This document shows positions 9,311 through 16,957 of a DNA stretch of 51,475 bases, in pieces. The stretch's first letter is position 1, and every line of letters begins with the position of its first letter. The position numbers and the translations under genes are program-made. The notes beneath the pieces are model-generated. The model searched no databases. It was not told the origin of the DNA and saw only the letters and a program-made list of their open reading frames with translations. Source of the DNA: Armatimonadota bacterium (GTDB lineage Bacteria > Armatimonadota > UBA10988); contig JACRKZ010000045.1 in assembly GCA_016235455.1 (NCBI GenBank), positions 2,807 to 54,281 of the forward strand. Direction: 5' to 3'.

Positions 9311-9778
9311 TCAGTCACCAATGGACACGATGGTGTAGGTGATGGTGCCGCGCGGCGTCTCCACCTCGGTGTCGTCGCCCACGCGCAGATACATCAGTGC
9401 CTCGGCCAACGGCGCCTGCAGGCTGATGCCGTTCTCGACATAGTCGATCTCGGCCACATCGACGAACGTGTAGCGCTGCAACTCGCCGTTGTTCTCGTTG
9501 CGCACGGTGACCACGACGCCGGGCACGACCTCGTCGCAGCCGGTGTCCTCGATGATCTCGGCGCCGGCCAGCTTGGCCTCCAACGCCTGGATCTTGCCCT
9601 CGAGGAAGCCATACGACTCGCGCGCCGCGTGGTACTCGCCGTTCTCCTTGAGATCGCCGTACTCACGGGCCGTCTTGACGTCCTCGATGACGATGACCCG
9701 CTGTCGCTTCATCTCGACCAGCTCGGCCTTCAGTCGGTCGTATCCGCTGCGCGTCAGTTGCGCGTTCTCCTGTGACAC
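9311..9778 (-). CDS. greA: Transcription elongation factor GreA
   Basis: 155 residues, full length. GreA rescues backtracked RNA polymerase by stimulating transcript cleavage through the secondary channel. The N-terminal coiled coil carries the acidic tip in GDLKENGEYHAARE (conserved Asp and Glu), followed by the FKBP-like C-terminal domain (VVTVRNENNGELQRYTFV to the end). The start is a GTG at 9778 preceded by CCGGAGAG at good spacing. It is first in a minus-strand run greA-ftsA-mutY; the 175-bp gap before ftsA contains only a weak imperfect inverted repeat near 9259-9302. Confidence 0.95.
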   Translation of the reverse strand: MSQENAQLTRSGYDRLKAELVEMKRQRVIVIEDVKTAREYGDLKENGEYHAARESYGFLEGKIQALEAKLAGAEIIEDTGCDEVVPGVVVTVRNENNGELQRYTFVDVAEIDYVENGISLQAPLAEALMYLRVGDDTEVETPRGTITYTIVSIGD

Positions 9779-10106
9779 AATTGCTCTCCGGGTGAGAATC
9801 TGTCTGCGGTCGGCTCACACACTGGACTGGACGGCGCCGCCCTGCGCGCTGTTGAGCGTGGGGCAGGCCGGGCCGAGGTGATTCTAGACCGCGCTAGGGC
9901 CGGATGATAGCATGAGATGCAGACGTTTGGGATAGCTTGCCGCGACGGCTTGGTCGTCGCGGCGGCTGATGCTGGTCGTCTGTCAGCATGAATTGCGTCG
10001 CGGGTTGGGCTGCCCCGCGCACGGTCACACGGCGCATGCCGGCCACGGGAGGGGCTGGTCGAGCGCTGTGGTGGGAACCTTGCCTGAGCGATGGGATAGC
10101 TGATCC
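9779..10106. other. Divergent intergenic region with a 9-bp inverted repeat
   Basis: 328 bp between divergent greA and the PIG-L gene, expected to hold both promoters. The clearest structure is GCCGCGACG (9939-9947) / CGTCGCGGC (9955-9963), a perfect inverted repeat with a 7-nt loop. It is a candidate operator or attenuator hairpin rather than a terminator because no T-run follows. I see no convincing -35/-10 pair for either gene. Confidence 0.3.
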
Positions 10107-10814
10107 ATGAGCACGTTGTTGACGATTGCCGCGCATCCCGATGATGCGTCGCTGTTCTGGGGTGGCACTCTGGCCCGCCTGGTCGATGAGGGCTGGCAGG
10201 CGGTTTCGGTCACGGTCGACGATGGCCGCGGCGCGCCGCACTCCTTCGAGATGGACGCCGACACGCTGGCCGACACGCGGCATCGCGAGTTGGCCTGGGA
10301 GAGCCAGCGGCTCGGCGCGACCATGGCCCACCTGCAACTGCAGGGCGTCAAGACCACCGAGTCGCGCGACCGCTGCCACGCCGAGTTGGTCCGGCTCATC
10401 CTTGAGCATCGGCCCGAGCGCGTGATCATCCACAATCTCAACGACAGCCACGCCACGCACGTCATGGTGGCCAAGCTCTCCTTGCGGGCGCTGGTCGCCG
10501 CGCACGTCGCCGACGCCGGCTACGCGCTGCCGGAAGTGTGGCAGGCCGATGGCTGGGAGCCGGTGCACTACCCCGACCTGCGCATCGATGTGACCCGGTA
10601 CATGAACATCAAGATGCCGGCCGTCGCCATGCACGGCAGCCAGGTGTTCGACACGCCATACCTGATGGGTGCCTGGGGGCTGGCCCTGTATCGCGCCGGC
10701 TTCGCGGCCAGCCACGAGGTGACCGACCCCGGCGTGCTGTTCGCCGAGGCGTTCCGCCGTATCGCCCCCGAGAACCTGGCCGCCGTGTCGGCCGACAACG
10801 ACCCCGAGGCCTAG
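10107..10814 (+). CDS. PIG-L/LmbE family zinc N-deacetylase
   Basis: 235 residues. The N-terminus TIAAHPDDASLFWGGTLA is the metal-binding motif of this family, whose members remove N-acetyl groups from GlcNAc-containing small molecules (MshB, BshB, PIG-L, chitooligosaccharide deacetylases). The usual AHPDDE reads AHPDDA here; in MshB the metal ligands are the His and the second Asp plus a later His, all present (His10, Asp13, the SHATH segment), so activity is still plausible. The next gene, 22 bp downstream, is a ROK-like sugar kinase, suggesting a pair that deacetylates and phosphorylates an amino sugar. No signal peptide, so cytoplasmic. Substrate unknown. Confidence 0.85.
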   Translation: MSTLLTIAAHPDDASLFWGGTLARLVDEGWQAVSVTVDDGRGAPHSFEMDADTLADTRHRELAWESQRLGATMAHLQLQGVKTTESRDRCHAELVRLILEHRPERVIIHNLNDSHATHVMVAKLSLRALVAAHVADAGYALPEVWQADGWEPVHYPDLRIDVTRYMNIKMPAVAMHGSQVFDTPYLMGAWGLALYRAGFAASHEVTDPGVLFAEAFRRIAPENLAAVSADNDPEA

Positions 10815-10836
10815 TCGGCCCGTTGGAGCCAGCAAG

Positions 10837-12222
10837 ATGGATTTGCCTGTTCCGCGCTTTCTGCCGCCGCTTGAGCCGGGCTTCCGCCCGGCCGTGCTGG
10901 CTAACCGTGCCTTCCGCGAAGCCGCCTCCGCTGCTGGCGGTGTGGCCTGCGCCATCGCCCTGGAGCGCGCCGACGGCTCGACCTCGCGCTACGACACCGT
11001 GGTCTTTCCCGACGGCCATCCGCGGGCCGGCGAGAACCTGAAGTACGTCGAGCGACTGGTCAAGTTCCTGCTCTGGCAGCGCGGCGGCTGGCGCGTGACC
11101 GTGGGTGGACCCGCGCGCATCGGCCAGTACGTCGCGTCGCAGTACAGCGCCGACGGCCCGCGCGCCTTCGACGCCGACCTGATGGGCCGACAGGTCTATG
11201 AGCGGCCGTTCGAGGTGGTCGTCACCGATGTCGCCAGCGTGCCGGTGGCCGCCGAGTCGACTAAGGCGCTCGGCCGGCATCTGGACGGTTGCCGCATCGG
11301 CTTCGATCTGGGCGCCAGCGACCGCAAGTCCAGCGCCGTCATCGATGGCGAGGCCGTGTTCAGCATCGAAGTGCCCTGGGACCCGCGCAACTTCGCCGAC
11401 CCGCGGCTGCACTACGAGGGCATCAACGACAGCCTGAAGCGCGCCGCGGAGCACCTGCCGCGGGTCGACGCGATCGGCGGCAGCTCGGCCGGCATCTACG
11501 TGAACAACCGGACCAAGGTGGCCTCGTTGTTCCGCGGCCTCTCGCCCGACGCCTTCGAGCAGCACATCAAGGAGATCTTCCTGCGTCTGGCCGAGGAGTG
11601 GGGCGGCGTCCCGTTCGACGTGGTCAACGACGGCGAGGTCACGGCGCTGGCCGGCAGCATGTCGCTGGGCGTCAACGCTATCCTGGGCGTGGCCATGGGC
11701 TCCAGCGAGGCTGGTGGCTACGTGACGCCCGACGGCACCATCACCGACTGGCTCAACGAACTGGCCTTTGCGCCGGTGGACTACAGCGAGACGGCGGCCG
11801 TGGACGAGTGGTCGGGCGATGCTGGCGTCGGCGCGTTGTACTTCTCACAGCAGGCCGTGGCGCGGCTGACCGACCCGGCCGGCATCGAGGTGGACAAGAG
11901 CCTGCACCAGGCCGAGCAACTCATCGAGGTGCAGAAGCTGATGGCCGCCGGCGACGAACGCGCCGCCGCCATCTTCGAGAGCATCGGCATCTACCTGGGC
12001 TACAGCGTGGCCCACTATGCCGACTTCTACGCGCTCGACAATCTGCTCATCCTCGGCCGCGTGACCAGCGGCGTCGGCGGCGACATCATCATCGACCGCG
12101 CCAACTCGGTCATCGCCGCGGAGTTCCCGGAGCTCCGGGGCGTGCACATCGGCCTGCCGGATGAGAAGGCGCGCCGTGTGGGGCAGTCCATTGCCGCGGC
12201 CAGCCTGCCTGTCATCGGCTGA
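10837..12222 (+). CDS. ROK-like sugar kinase / ASKHA-fold protein
   Basis: 461 residues. The core (from about 152) has the ASKHA phosphate-binding signature IGFDLGASDRKSSAV, a central DAIGGSSAGIYV strand, the sugar-site-like VNDGEVTALAGSM and the C-terminal LILGRVTSGVGGDIII. An extra domain of about 150 residues precedes it. The classical ROK zinc motif (CxCGxxGCxE) is not visible, so this is a divergent ROK-like member and could be a sensor rather than a kinase. It follows the PIG-L deacetylase by 22 bp with an SD-like region, so the two are probably co-transcribed. A 14-bp inverted repeat follows the stop. Confidence 0.7.
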   Translation: MDLPVPRFLPPLEPGFRPAVLANRAFREAASAAGGVACAIALERADGSTSRYDTVVFPDGHPRAGENLKYVERLVKFLLWQRGGWRVTVGGPARIGQYVASQYSADGPRAFDADLMGRQVYERPFEVVVTDVASVPVAAESTKALGRHLDGCRIGFDLGASDRKSSAVIDGEAVFSIEVPWDPRNFADPRLHYEGINDSLKRAAEHLPRVDAIGGSSAGIYVNNRTKVASLFRGLSPDAFEQHIKEIFLRLAEEWGGVPFDVVNDGEVTALAGSMSLGVNAILGVAMGSSEAGGYVTPDGTITDWLNELAFAPVDYSETAAVDEWSGDAGVGALYFSQQAVARLTDPAGIEVDKSLHQAEQLIEVQKLMAAGDERAAAIFESIGIYLGYSVAHYADFYALDNLLILGRVTSGVGGDIIIDRANSVIAAEFPELRGVHIGLPDEKARRVGQSIAAASLPVIG

Positions 12223-12242
12223 GTTCCGCTGCCAATTGGCGT

Positions 12243-12280
12243 ACGATGAGGATGGGTCGAGCACGGCCCATCCTCATCGT
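12243..12280 (+). terminator. 14-bp perfect inverted repeat, terminator- or operator-like
   Basis: ACGATGAGGATGGG (12243-12256) and CCCATCCTCATCGT (12267-12280) are exact reverse complements separated by 10 nt, followed by CATTTG, a poor T-tract. It sits in the 76-bp gap between the ROK-like gene and the HD-CHAP gene, ending 18 nt before the latter's ATG. It could terminate the upstream operon, attenuate the downstream gene or bind a dimeric regulator; a -10-like TACGAT (12242-12247) overlaps its left arm. Confidence 0.55.
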
Positions 12281-12298
12281 CATTTGTGGGGTTTGGAC

Positions 12299-13228
12299 AT
12301 GGCGGATGATCGCCTGCGCGCGGTGCGCGCGATGGTTGATGGCTACATCGACAGGGTTGAGGACGCGGACGAGCGGCGCGCGGCGATTCGGCACCTGGAC
12401 GGCGTGGCCAGTCTCGCCGTGCTGTTGGCCCTGCGGCGCGGGCTGGACGCTGAACTGGCGGCCGTCTGCGGCCTGGTGCATGACCTGTACTCGTATGCCA
12501 CGGGCATCCGCTGGCTCCACGCGGTCAGCGGCGCTGAGATGGTGCGGCCGATGTTGCGCGACACCGGTCTGTTCACCCCCGAGGAGGTGCTGCTGGTGGT
12601 GAGCGCGGTCTTCCACCACAGCGACAAAGCCGGCACGTTGCGGCCCGAATGGCTGGTGGCCGCCGCGCAGCCGCCACGTAGGGCGCGGACCGTGCTCCCC
12701 TTGGCGCAGCGCGTGGCCGACATCGCCGAGGCGTTGGTCGCCAGCGGCATCGAGGGTGTGCCTGGCAATGCCGACTATGAGGCCATCTGCCGGCCGTTCA
12801 CCGGCAGTGATGTGCTCGCCGAGTTCCACACAGGCTGGTGCGCGGCGTTCGTCTATGCCTGTTGCCAACGAGCAGGTCTGCGCCTGCCCCTGCGCCACCC
12901 GCGGGTGTCCTGCCGCTTCGGCGCGGTGCGCGGCTGGCTGGAATGGGCGCAGCTCGACTGCGTCGGGCTGTTCCGCGACGCCGGGTGCGAGCCGGGCCGA
13001 GGCGACATCGTCATCTACGACGATGTGCTCGGGCGCGGTCCCCATGACCACATCGGCGTCGTTCTCGAAGTGAGGTCGGCGTCCCTGCTCGTGGCCGAGG
13101 GCAACGCCGATGGCAGCAACGCGAGCGGCGTCGTAGCCCGCGACCGGCGGGGCCATATCGGCGGCTACATCCGGTTGGATGGCGACTATGTCTACGAGTG
13201 GTCGGGTGAGCCGGAGTGGTCGGTCTGA
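12299..13228 (+). CDS. HD-domain / CHAP amidase-like fusion protein
   Basis: 309 residues. The N-terminal half (1-150) looks like a small HD phosphohydrolase domain: His32, the HD pair His61-Asp62 in CGLVHDLYSYATG, and Asp109 in VFHHSDK. The C-terminal half (165-300) looks like a CHAP/NlpC-type cysteine peptidase-amidase domain: FHTGWCAAFVYACC (Cys181), HDHIGVVLEV (His251) and VAEGNADGSN (polar third residue), ending GGYIRLDGDYVYEW. The start is placed at MADDRLRAV, after the inverted repeat; further upstream would run into the previous gene. No signal peptide, so both domains appear cytoplasmic, which is odd for a CHAP domain that normally cuts peptidoglycan peptides. The gene ends 7 bp from the convergent porin gene. 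Confidence 0.7.
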   Translation: MADDRLRAVRAMVDGYIDRVEDADERRAAIRHLDGVASLAVLLALRRGLDAELAAVCGLVHDLYSYATGIRWLHAVSGAEMVRPMLRDTGLFTPEEVLLVVSAVFHHSDKAGTLRPEWLVAAAQPPRRARTVLPLAQRVADIAEALVASGIEGVPGNADYEAICRPFTGSDVLAEFHTGWCAAFVYACCQRAGLRLPLRHPRVSCRFGAVRGWLEWAQLDCVGLFRDAGCEPGRGDIVIYDDVLGRGPHDHIGVVLEVRSASLLVAEGNADGSNASGVVARDRRGHIGGYIRLDGDYVYEWSGEPEWSV

Positions 13229-13235
13229 CTCGCTG

Positions 13236-14378
13236 CTAGAACGTCGTCTCGAAGCGCGTGCCCAGCACCAGCGCGTCGGCGCCGCCGCCGCCGGGATGGA
13301 TCAGGTACTGCGCGCCGGCCTTGGCGGCCAACCAGGGGCGCACCTGCGCGCTGTATAGAGCTTCGATCGCGGTCTCGGTGCTGTACGCCAGGCCCGCGCG
13401 CGGGTCGAAGCCCACCTGGAAGACGGCCAGGGCGAAGGCGTCCTTGGGCCGCGAGGGCAGGGGGCCGGTCCACTGCAGACCGAGCGCCCAGCCGGTATGC
13501 GCTGTGCTACGGTTGCGGGGCGCCCAGGCGAAGTGACCGAACAGGCCCACCCCGCGGCAGTCGTCGCCCTGGCCGCCTTGGCAGGCCACTTTCTGGTCAA
13601 AGCTCACGTAGTACCCGTAGCTGCCGCCGTAGGTGCGGGGCGTGACCGTGTTCACCGACGGATAGGGGTTGGTGTCCCACCACCAGCCGGCATAGAGGTC
13701 CCCAGGCAGGCCGTTGACGCTGTAGCGCAGGTTGGGCTGAGCGAAGTAGATGGGCTGGTGGCCGAACTTGTCGCGGAACGCGCCAGCACTGACGCTGAGG
13801 TGCGGCGTGGCCTGGACACCGGCCGACACGCCCCAGGCCTGGTCGGGCGAACTGGGCAGCGGCATCAACGGCAGGAACGCAGCGGACGAGTTGGTGCACA
13901 TGGACGAGTAGTCACATCCGCCGAAGTCATCGTTGGCTTCCTGCTTGCCGATCTTCAGCCAATGACCGCCGCGGAAGTCGTGGCGGTAGTAGAGCTGCGC
14001 CAATTGCACGAAGTCGCCACCCGTGATGTTGGAGCAACAGTGGAAGTCGCCGAGCCGATTGGACACCGTCTGCCCGTGCTGCGCCTGAACATGCAGCACG
14101 ACCGTGCCACCGCGCCACAGCTTGGCCGCCTCGGTGTTGAGGTTCATGTACAGGCTGGCATCGCCCCGGTAGTTGGCGCCCGAGCGTGCGCCACCACCGG
14201 TCACCTTGGCCGTCGCTTCGCCGGTGTAGACCAGCGACCAGTCGATGCCGGCACCTGCCAACCAGCGGTCGCCGCCCCAGAGCTGGGCCAGGCGCTCGGT
14301 CTCCGCGCGGGCCGCGCTCATCACCGACAGCCAGCAGGCAGCAACGCCGACCGCCATCCACCTTCTGCTTGCGCCCAT
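13236..14378 (-). CDS. OprB-like carbohydrate-selective porin
   Basis: 380 residues. The first 25 form a Sec signal peptide (VGVAACWLSVMSAARA, cut before ETE). The remainder alternates amphipathic strands with aromatic girdles and periplasmic turns, and ends in a C-terminal phenylalanine (GTRFETTF), the signature recognised by the barrel-assembly machinery. Motifs such as LAQLYYRHDF...LKIGKQEANDDF and LYAGWWWDTNPY match the OprB family, which admits glucose and other sugars. Preceded by an SD (TTGGAGCG) and 170 bp after the NodB-like deacetylase gene on the same strand. Its presence argues for an outer membrane. Confidence 0.8.
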   Translation of the reverse strand: MGASRRWMAVGVAACWLSVMSAARAETERLAQLWGGDRWLAGAGIDWSLVYTGEATAKVTGGGARSGANYRGDASLYMNLNTEAAKLWRGGTVVLHVQAQHGQTVSNRLGDFHCCSNITGGDFVQLAQLYYRHDFRGGHWLKIGKQEANDDFGGCDYSSMCTNSSAAFLPLMPLPSSPDQAWGVSAGVQATPHLSVSAGAFRDKFGHQPIYFAQPNLRYSVNGLPGDLYAGWWWDTNPYPSVNTVTPRTYGGSYGYYVSFDQKVACQGGQGDDCRGVGLFGHFAWAPRNRSTAHTGWALGLQWTGPLPSRPKDAFALAVFQVGFDPRAGLAYSTETAIEALYSAQVRPWLAAKAGAQYLIHPGGGGADALVLGTRFETTF

Positions 14379-14549
14379 CCGTTCGCTCCAATAGCCACGT
14401 CAACTTGCCATCGGCCGGAACGGGGATTGGTTCACCGTGCTAGATGAACTCTCTGTGACCCCAGCGCCGGCCAAGGTGCCATAGAGCGCCTGGCAGGCGA
14501 AATGGCACGGCGCGTAGGGCGGGCCGCGGAGAGGCGGCTGAGGCGGGGA

Positions 14550-16040
14550 TCAGGGCAGACGGACGGCCCCGGGCGCCAGCAGCGCGGGCTTCAGCGTCCA
14601 GGCTTGCCGCCGCGCATGGGCGATGACGTGGGGCGCATCGAAACCCGGCGCGAAGCACGGCCAGTGGAAGCACTCGGGGCCACCGCGGATATGCGTGGCG
14701 GGCGCCAACTCGGTCGGACTGAGCTCGACGCCGGCCGGCAGATGGCCGGTGGCCGACACGCCGCGCAGCAGGCGCAGCAGGCCCATGAGGAACTCTTCGG
14801 GGGCGATGGGCTGATTGGCCACGGGCACCGCCGCCGGCAGCGCACGGGCCGCCCGCTCACGGCCGGGCTCGCCCGCCGGCGCACAGCGGCGGCAGAGCCA
14901 GCCGGCCGCCTCGAGCAGGCTGTCGGCAGCCACGCTGACCGGTTCGCTCAGCCGCGGCCCGGCGCGATGCGGGCCGTCGACGCTCAGCGCGCGGCCCAGG
15001 CGCGGCGCCTTGGCCGGCGGCAGATCGCACGGCGCCAGCAGCCGGACAGCGGCCATGAGCAGTTCGCCGGCGCTGAGCCAGCCGCGCGACACGCGGGCAT
15101 AGCTCACCGTGTCCACCCACTCGGCGGTGGCCTCCACCAGCTCGTCCAGTCCGTAGTAGCGCCGCACGGCACGGTCGGGATAGAGATCGGGCAGGTCGGA
15201 GCAGCCGATGGACACCGCATCGGTGCGCGACACGCCGCGCAGCCAGCAGTCCAGCGCCTCGAAGCGGCGGGCGAGTTCGGCCGGGCTGGGTACCGGCGGG
15301 AGCTGGGGGTTGTAGACCAGCCGCGGGCGCACGCTGTCGCTCAGCCAGAGCGTGGCGGGGTTGCGGCCAGCGGCGAAGTTGACCGCGTCCCAGAAGGCGT
15401 CGGTGGACCACTCGCAGGGATGGTAATAGATGCTGACCACCCCGCCGCCATCGGCCTGCACGCGGCGCACATGGTCGCGCAGGCGGGTCAGGGCGTCGAG
15501 TTCGCTGCCGGGCGTGGCCGGGTCGAAGCGCGGCGCGCGGCCCAGCCGGAAGACGTGCAGCAGACCCATGAACCAGAACGGACGGTCGTCGAGCCCGACC
15601 CACGGCCCGTCATCGACATAGGTCGGGATACCCCAGTCGCGCAGCACCGGGTACATCTGCGGTGCCCAGGCGGCGCCGGCCTGGCCGAAGGTGCAGGCCG
15701 ACTGGCCGAAGATGCGCTCCACATCGTGCAGGCCAGCGGTCTCGCGGGCTCTGAACAGCTCCTCGCCCTGGTGCCAGGACAGCACCTCGCAGTACTCGGT
15801 GACCACGGGATGGGCGCTATGAAAGTCGGTGTGATAGCCAATGTCGTGGCGGGCAAGCGCATCGATGACGTCCGCGCGGCCACGGTCGGCCAGCACACGC
15901 GCCTTCTCGCCCACGACCTTGAAGGTGGCGCGCACGCCGTGCCGTTCGTGCAGTCCGGCGATGCGCAACGCCGCATCGTCCGACGCGGGATGCACGAAAT
16001 CTTCCGTGTCATACCAGACGCAGACGTACGTCTTGGCCAT
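14550..16040 (-). CDS. Polysaccharide-deacetylase (NodB-like) family protein
   Basis: 496 residues, cytoplasmic by sequence (no signal peptide). The N-terminal half (1-260) follows the NodB / GH57-38-like alpha-beta barrel: the DTED motif in VWYDTEDFVHP, RATFKVVGEKARVL, IGYHTDFHSAHP (metal-ligand-like His pair) and VVSIYYHPCEW. The C-terminal half (about 300-496) is a helical region with no recognised family (LLMAAVRLLAPCDLPPA and similar). The conserved DTED and HTDFHS positions suggest a metal-dependent deacetylase acting on a glycan, but the substrate is unknown. The ATG has an SD (GCGAGGTCC) and lies 27 bp after the small upstream gene, implying co-transcription. Confidence 0.75.
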   Translation of the reverse strand: MAKTYVCVWYDTEDFVHPASDDAALRIAGLHERHGVRATFKVVGEKARVLADRGRADVIDALARHDIGYHTDFHSAHPVVTEYCEVLSWHQGEELFRARETAGLHDVERIFGQSACTFGQAGAAWAPQMYPVLRDWGIPTYVDDGPWVGLDDRPFWFMGLLHVFRLGRAPRFDPATPGSELDALTRLRDHVRRVQADGGGVVSIYYHPCEWSTDAFWDAVNFAAGRNPATLWLSDSVRPRLVYNPQLPPVPSPAELARRFEALDCWLRGVSRTDAVSIGCSDLPDLYPDRAVRRYYGLDELVEATAEWVDTVSYARVSRGWLSAGELLMAAVRLLAPCDLPPAKAPRLGRALSVDGPHRAGPRLSEPVSVAADSLLEAAGWLCRRCAPAGEPGRERAARALPAAVPVANQPIAPEEFLMGLLRLLRGVSATGHLPAGVELSPTELAPATHIRGGPECFHWPCFAPGFDAPHVIAHARRQAWTLKPALLAPGAVRLP

Positions 16041-16067
16041 CGCGGACCTCGCTGGCTCGGCGTTGGT

Positions 16068-16418
16068 TCAGCCGCGCGCCTCGGGGTGATGCGCCACGAA
16101 ATGCAGCGCGAATTTGCAGATGGCCGCCGCGCGCGTGGTGGCCGTGGCCTCCAGCAGGATGGTGCCGGCCTGCACATCGGAGTAGTCGACGCGATAGCCC
16201 GCACGCGCGTCGCGCTCGTCGAGCCGGAAGCCTGCGGCCATGAAGGGCTTGAGCTTGTCCAGTACCGACTGCGCCAGGGCCTCGTCGGTGGAGTACTTGG
16301 GCGCCACGAACGGCTCCAGCGGATGGGCCTTCTGGCCCATGACCTCTTCGGCCACGTGGATGTCCATCGTGCGGCCGGGGGTCAGGCGGTTGATGGCTTC
16401 GGTAGTCAGTTGCGCCAT
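16068..16418 (-). CDS. Small phage-ABA-sandwich-like protein (116 aa)
   Basis: 116 residues from the ATG at 16418 (MAQLTTEAINRLTPGRTMD), preceded by GCTCGGAGACC as ribosome site; the frame is open further upstream but in sequence that does not look coding. The pattern MDIHVAEEVMG - PKYSTDEALAQSVLDKL - GFRLDE - TILLEATATTRAAAICKFAL resembles the 'phage ABA sandwich' domain found mostly in phage and prophage hypothetical proteins ('VAEKVMGW ... YSTDIAAAW'). Its function is unknown in general. Here it is solitary, upstream of a deacetylase gene, with no other phage gene nearby. Confidence 0.7.
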   Translation of the reverse strand: MAQLTTEAINRLTPGRTMDIHVAEEVMGQKAHPLEPFVAPKYSTDEALAQSVLDKLKPFMAAGFRLDERDARAGYRVDYSDVQAGTILLEATATTRAAAICKFALHFVAHHPEARG

Positions 16419-16465
16419 GGCGGTCTCCGAGCCTGCTGATTGGCCTCCGCTCGCCACGGTCCTCC

Positions 16466-16495
16466 TTGACGCGCGGTGCCTGCCCGGGCTAGCAT
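16466..16495 (+). promoter_or_regulatory. Promoter-like TTGACG-N18-TAGCAT
   Basis: TTGACG (16466-16471), an 18-bp spacer, and TAGCAT (16490-16495). Seven bases later (16503) is the ATG of a 37-codon frame, so the predicted transcript would begin at the start codon. The same geometry recurs before the gene at 39487. Predicted by eye only. Confidence 0.45.
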
Positions 16496-16502
16496 GACCA
16501 GC

Positions 16503-16616
16503 ATGAGTGAGCGCCATCGCAAAGCCTGGTTCGTGGCCACCTGCCTGCTCCTCCTGGCCGCCACGATGATCACTTGGCTGTGGCTCGATCGCGCCGTCAG
16601 CGTTCTGCGCCGGTAG
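16503..16616 (+). CDS. 37-aa single-span membrane peptide, possibly leaderless
   Basis: Encodes a basic start (MSERHRKAW), one hydrophobic helix (FVATCLLLLAATMITWLWL) and a basic end (DRAVSVLRR), the layout of a single-pass membrane small protein with positive charges on both flanks. No Shine-Dalgarno sequence is visible, but a good -35/-10 pair places the likely transcript start at the ATG. It lies in the 540-bp divergent region between the phage-ABA-like gene and mraZ. It could be spurious; the promoter geometry is the main reason to list it. Confidence 0.4.
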   Translation: MSERHRKAWFVATCLLLLAATMITWLWLDRAVSVLRR

Positions 16617-16851
16617 CGCCGCCGCTCGACCTTCTCCGCCGCCCGCCGTGTTACATGCGCCGACTCCCCGCGCGTTCTTCGCCCGAACAGCGTTTGCTAC
16701 ACGGCCACCCGTTCCCGCGTTTCCGCTGCAAGTCGGCTCTGTGGGCGGATTTGTGCGGCCGCCTCTGCCAGGCGCCATGCAAACACCGTGCGAACACCCT
16801 CAGGGAGTCGGGAAACCAGGTTCACCAGGCCCAGATTCGCGCCGTTTCGCC

Positions 16852-16880
16852 TTGACGAGCGATCCCCTCCTAGCTAAGCT
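16852..16880 (+). promoter_or_regulatory. Promoter of the dcw cluster (mraZ promoter)
   Basis: TTGACG (16852-16857), a 17-bp spacer, TAAGCT (16875-16880). Transcription would start near 16887, at the first unit of the MraZ operator array, so bound MraZ would sit on the initiation region. The 235 bp between the small upstream frame (ends 16616) and this promoter hold nothing I recognise. Confidence 0.65.
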
Positions 16881-16886
16881 CTAGCT

Positions 16887-16921
16887 CGGGAGCGGATGGG
16901 AGCGAATGGGGCCAAAAGGGT
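16887..16921 (+). promoter_or_regulatory. MraZ operator array (four TGGGN-type boxes, 10-bp period)
   Basis: CGGGA (16887-16891), TGGGA (16897-16901), TGGGG (16907-16911) and AGGGT (16917-16921), each separated by exactly 5 nt, match the known MraZ binding pattern of TGGGN repeats with 10-bp phasing. The two central boxes are perfect and the outer ones degenerate. They sit between the -10 and the mraZ GTG at 16958, the standard position for MraZ autoregulation of the dcw operon. Confidence 0.8.
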
Positions 16922-16957
16922 CCTCATCCCAACCGCGGCGGACCCGGAGGCTGACAG

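Noticed and set aside
7828..9342. A 504-codon plus-strand frame covering ftsA
   Set aside because: ftsA on the minus strand has all family motifs; the plus-strand frame is a composition-driven shadow.
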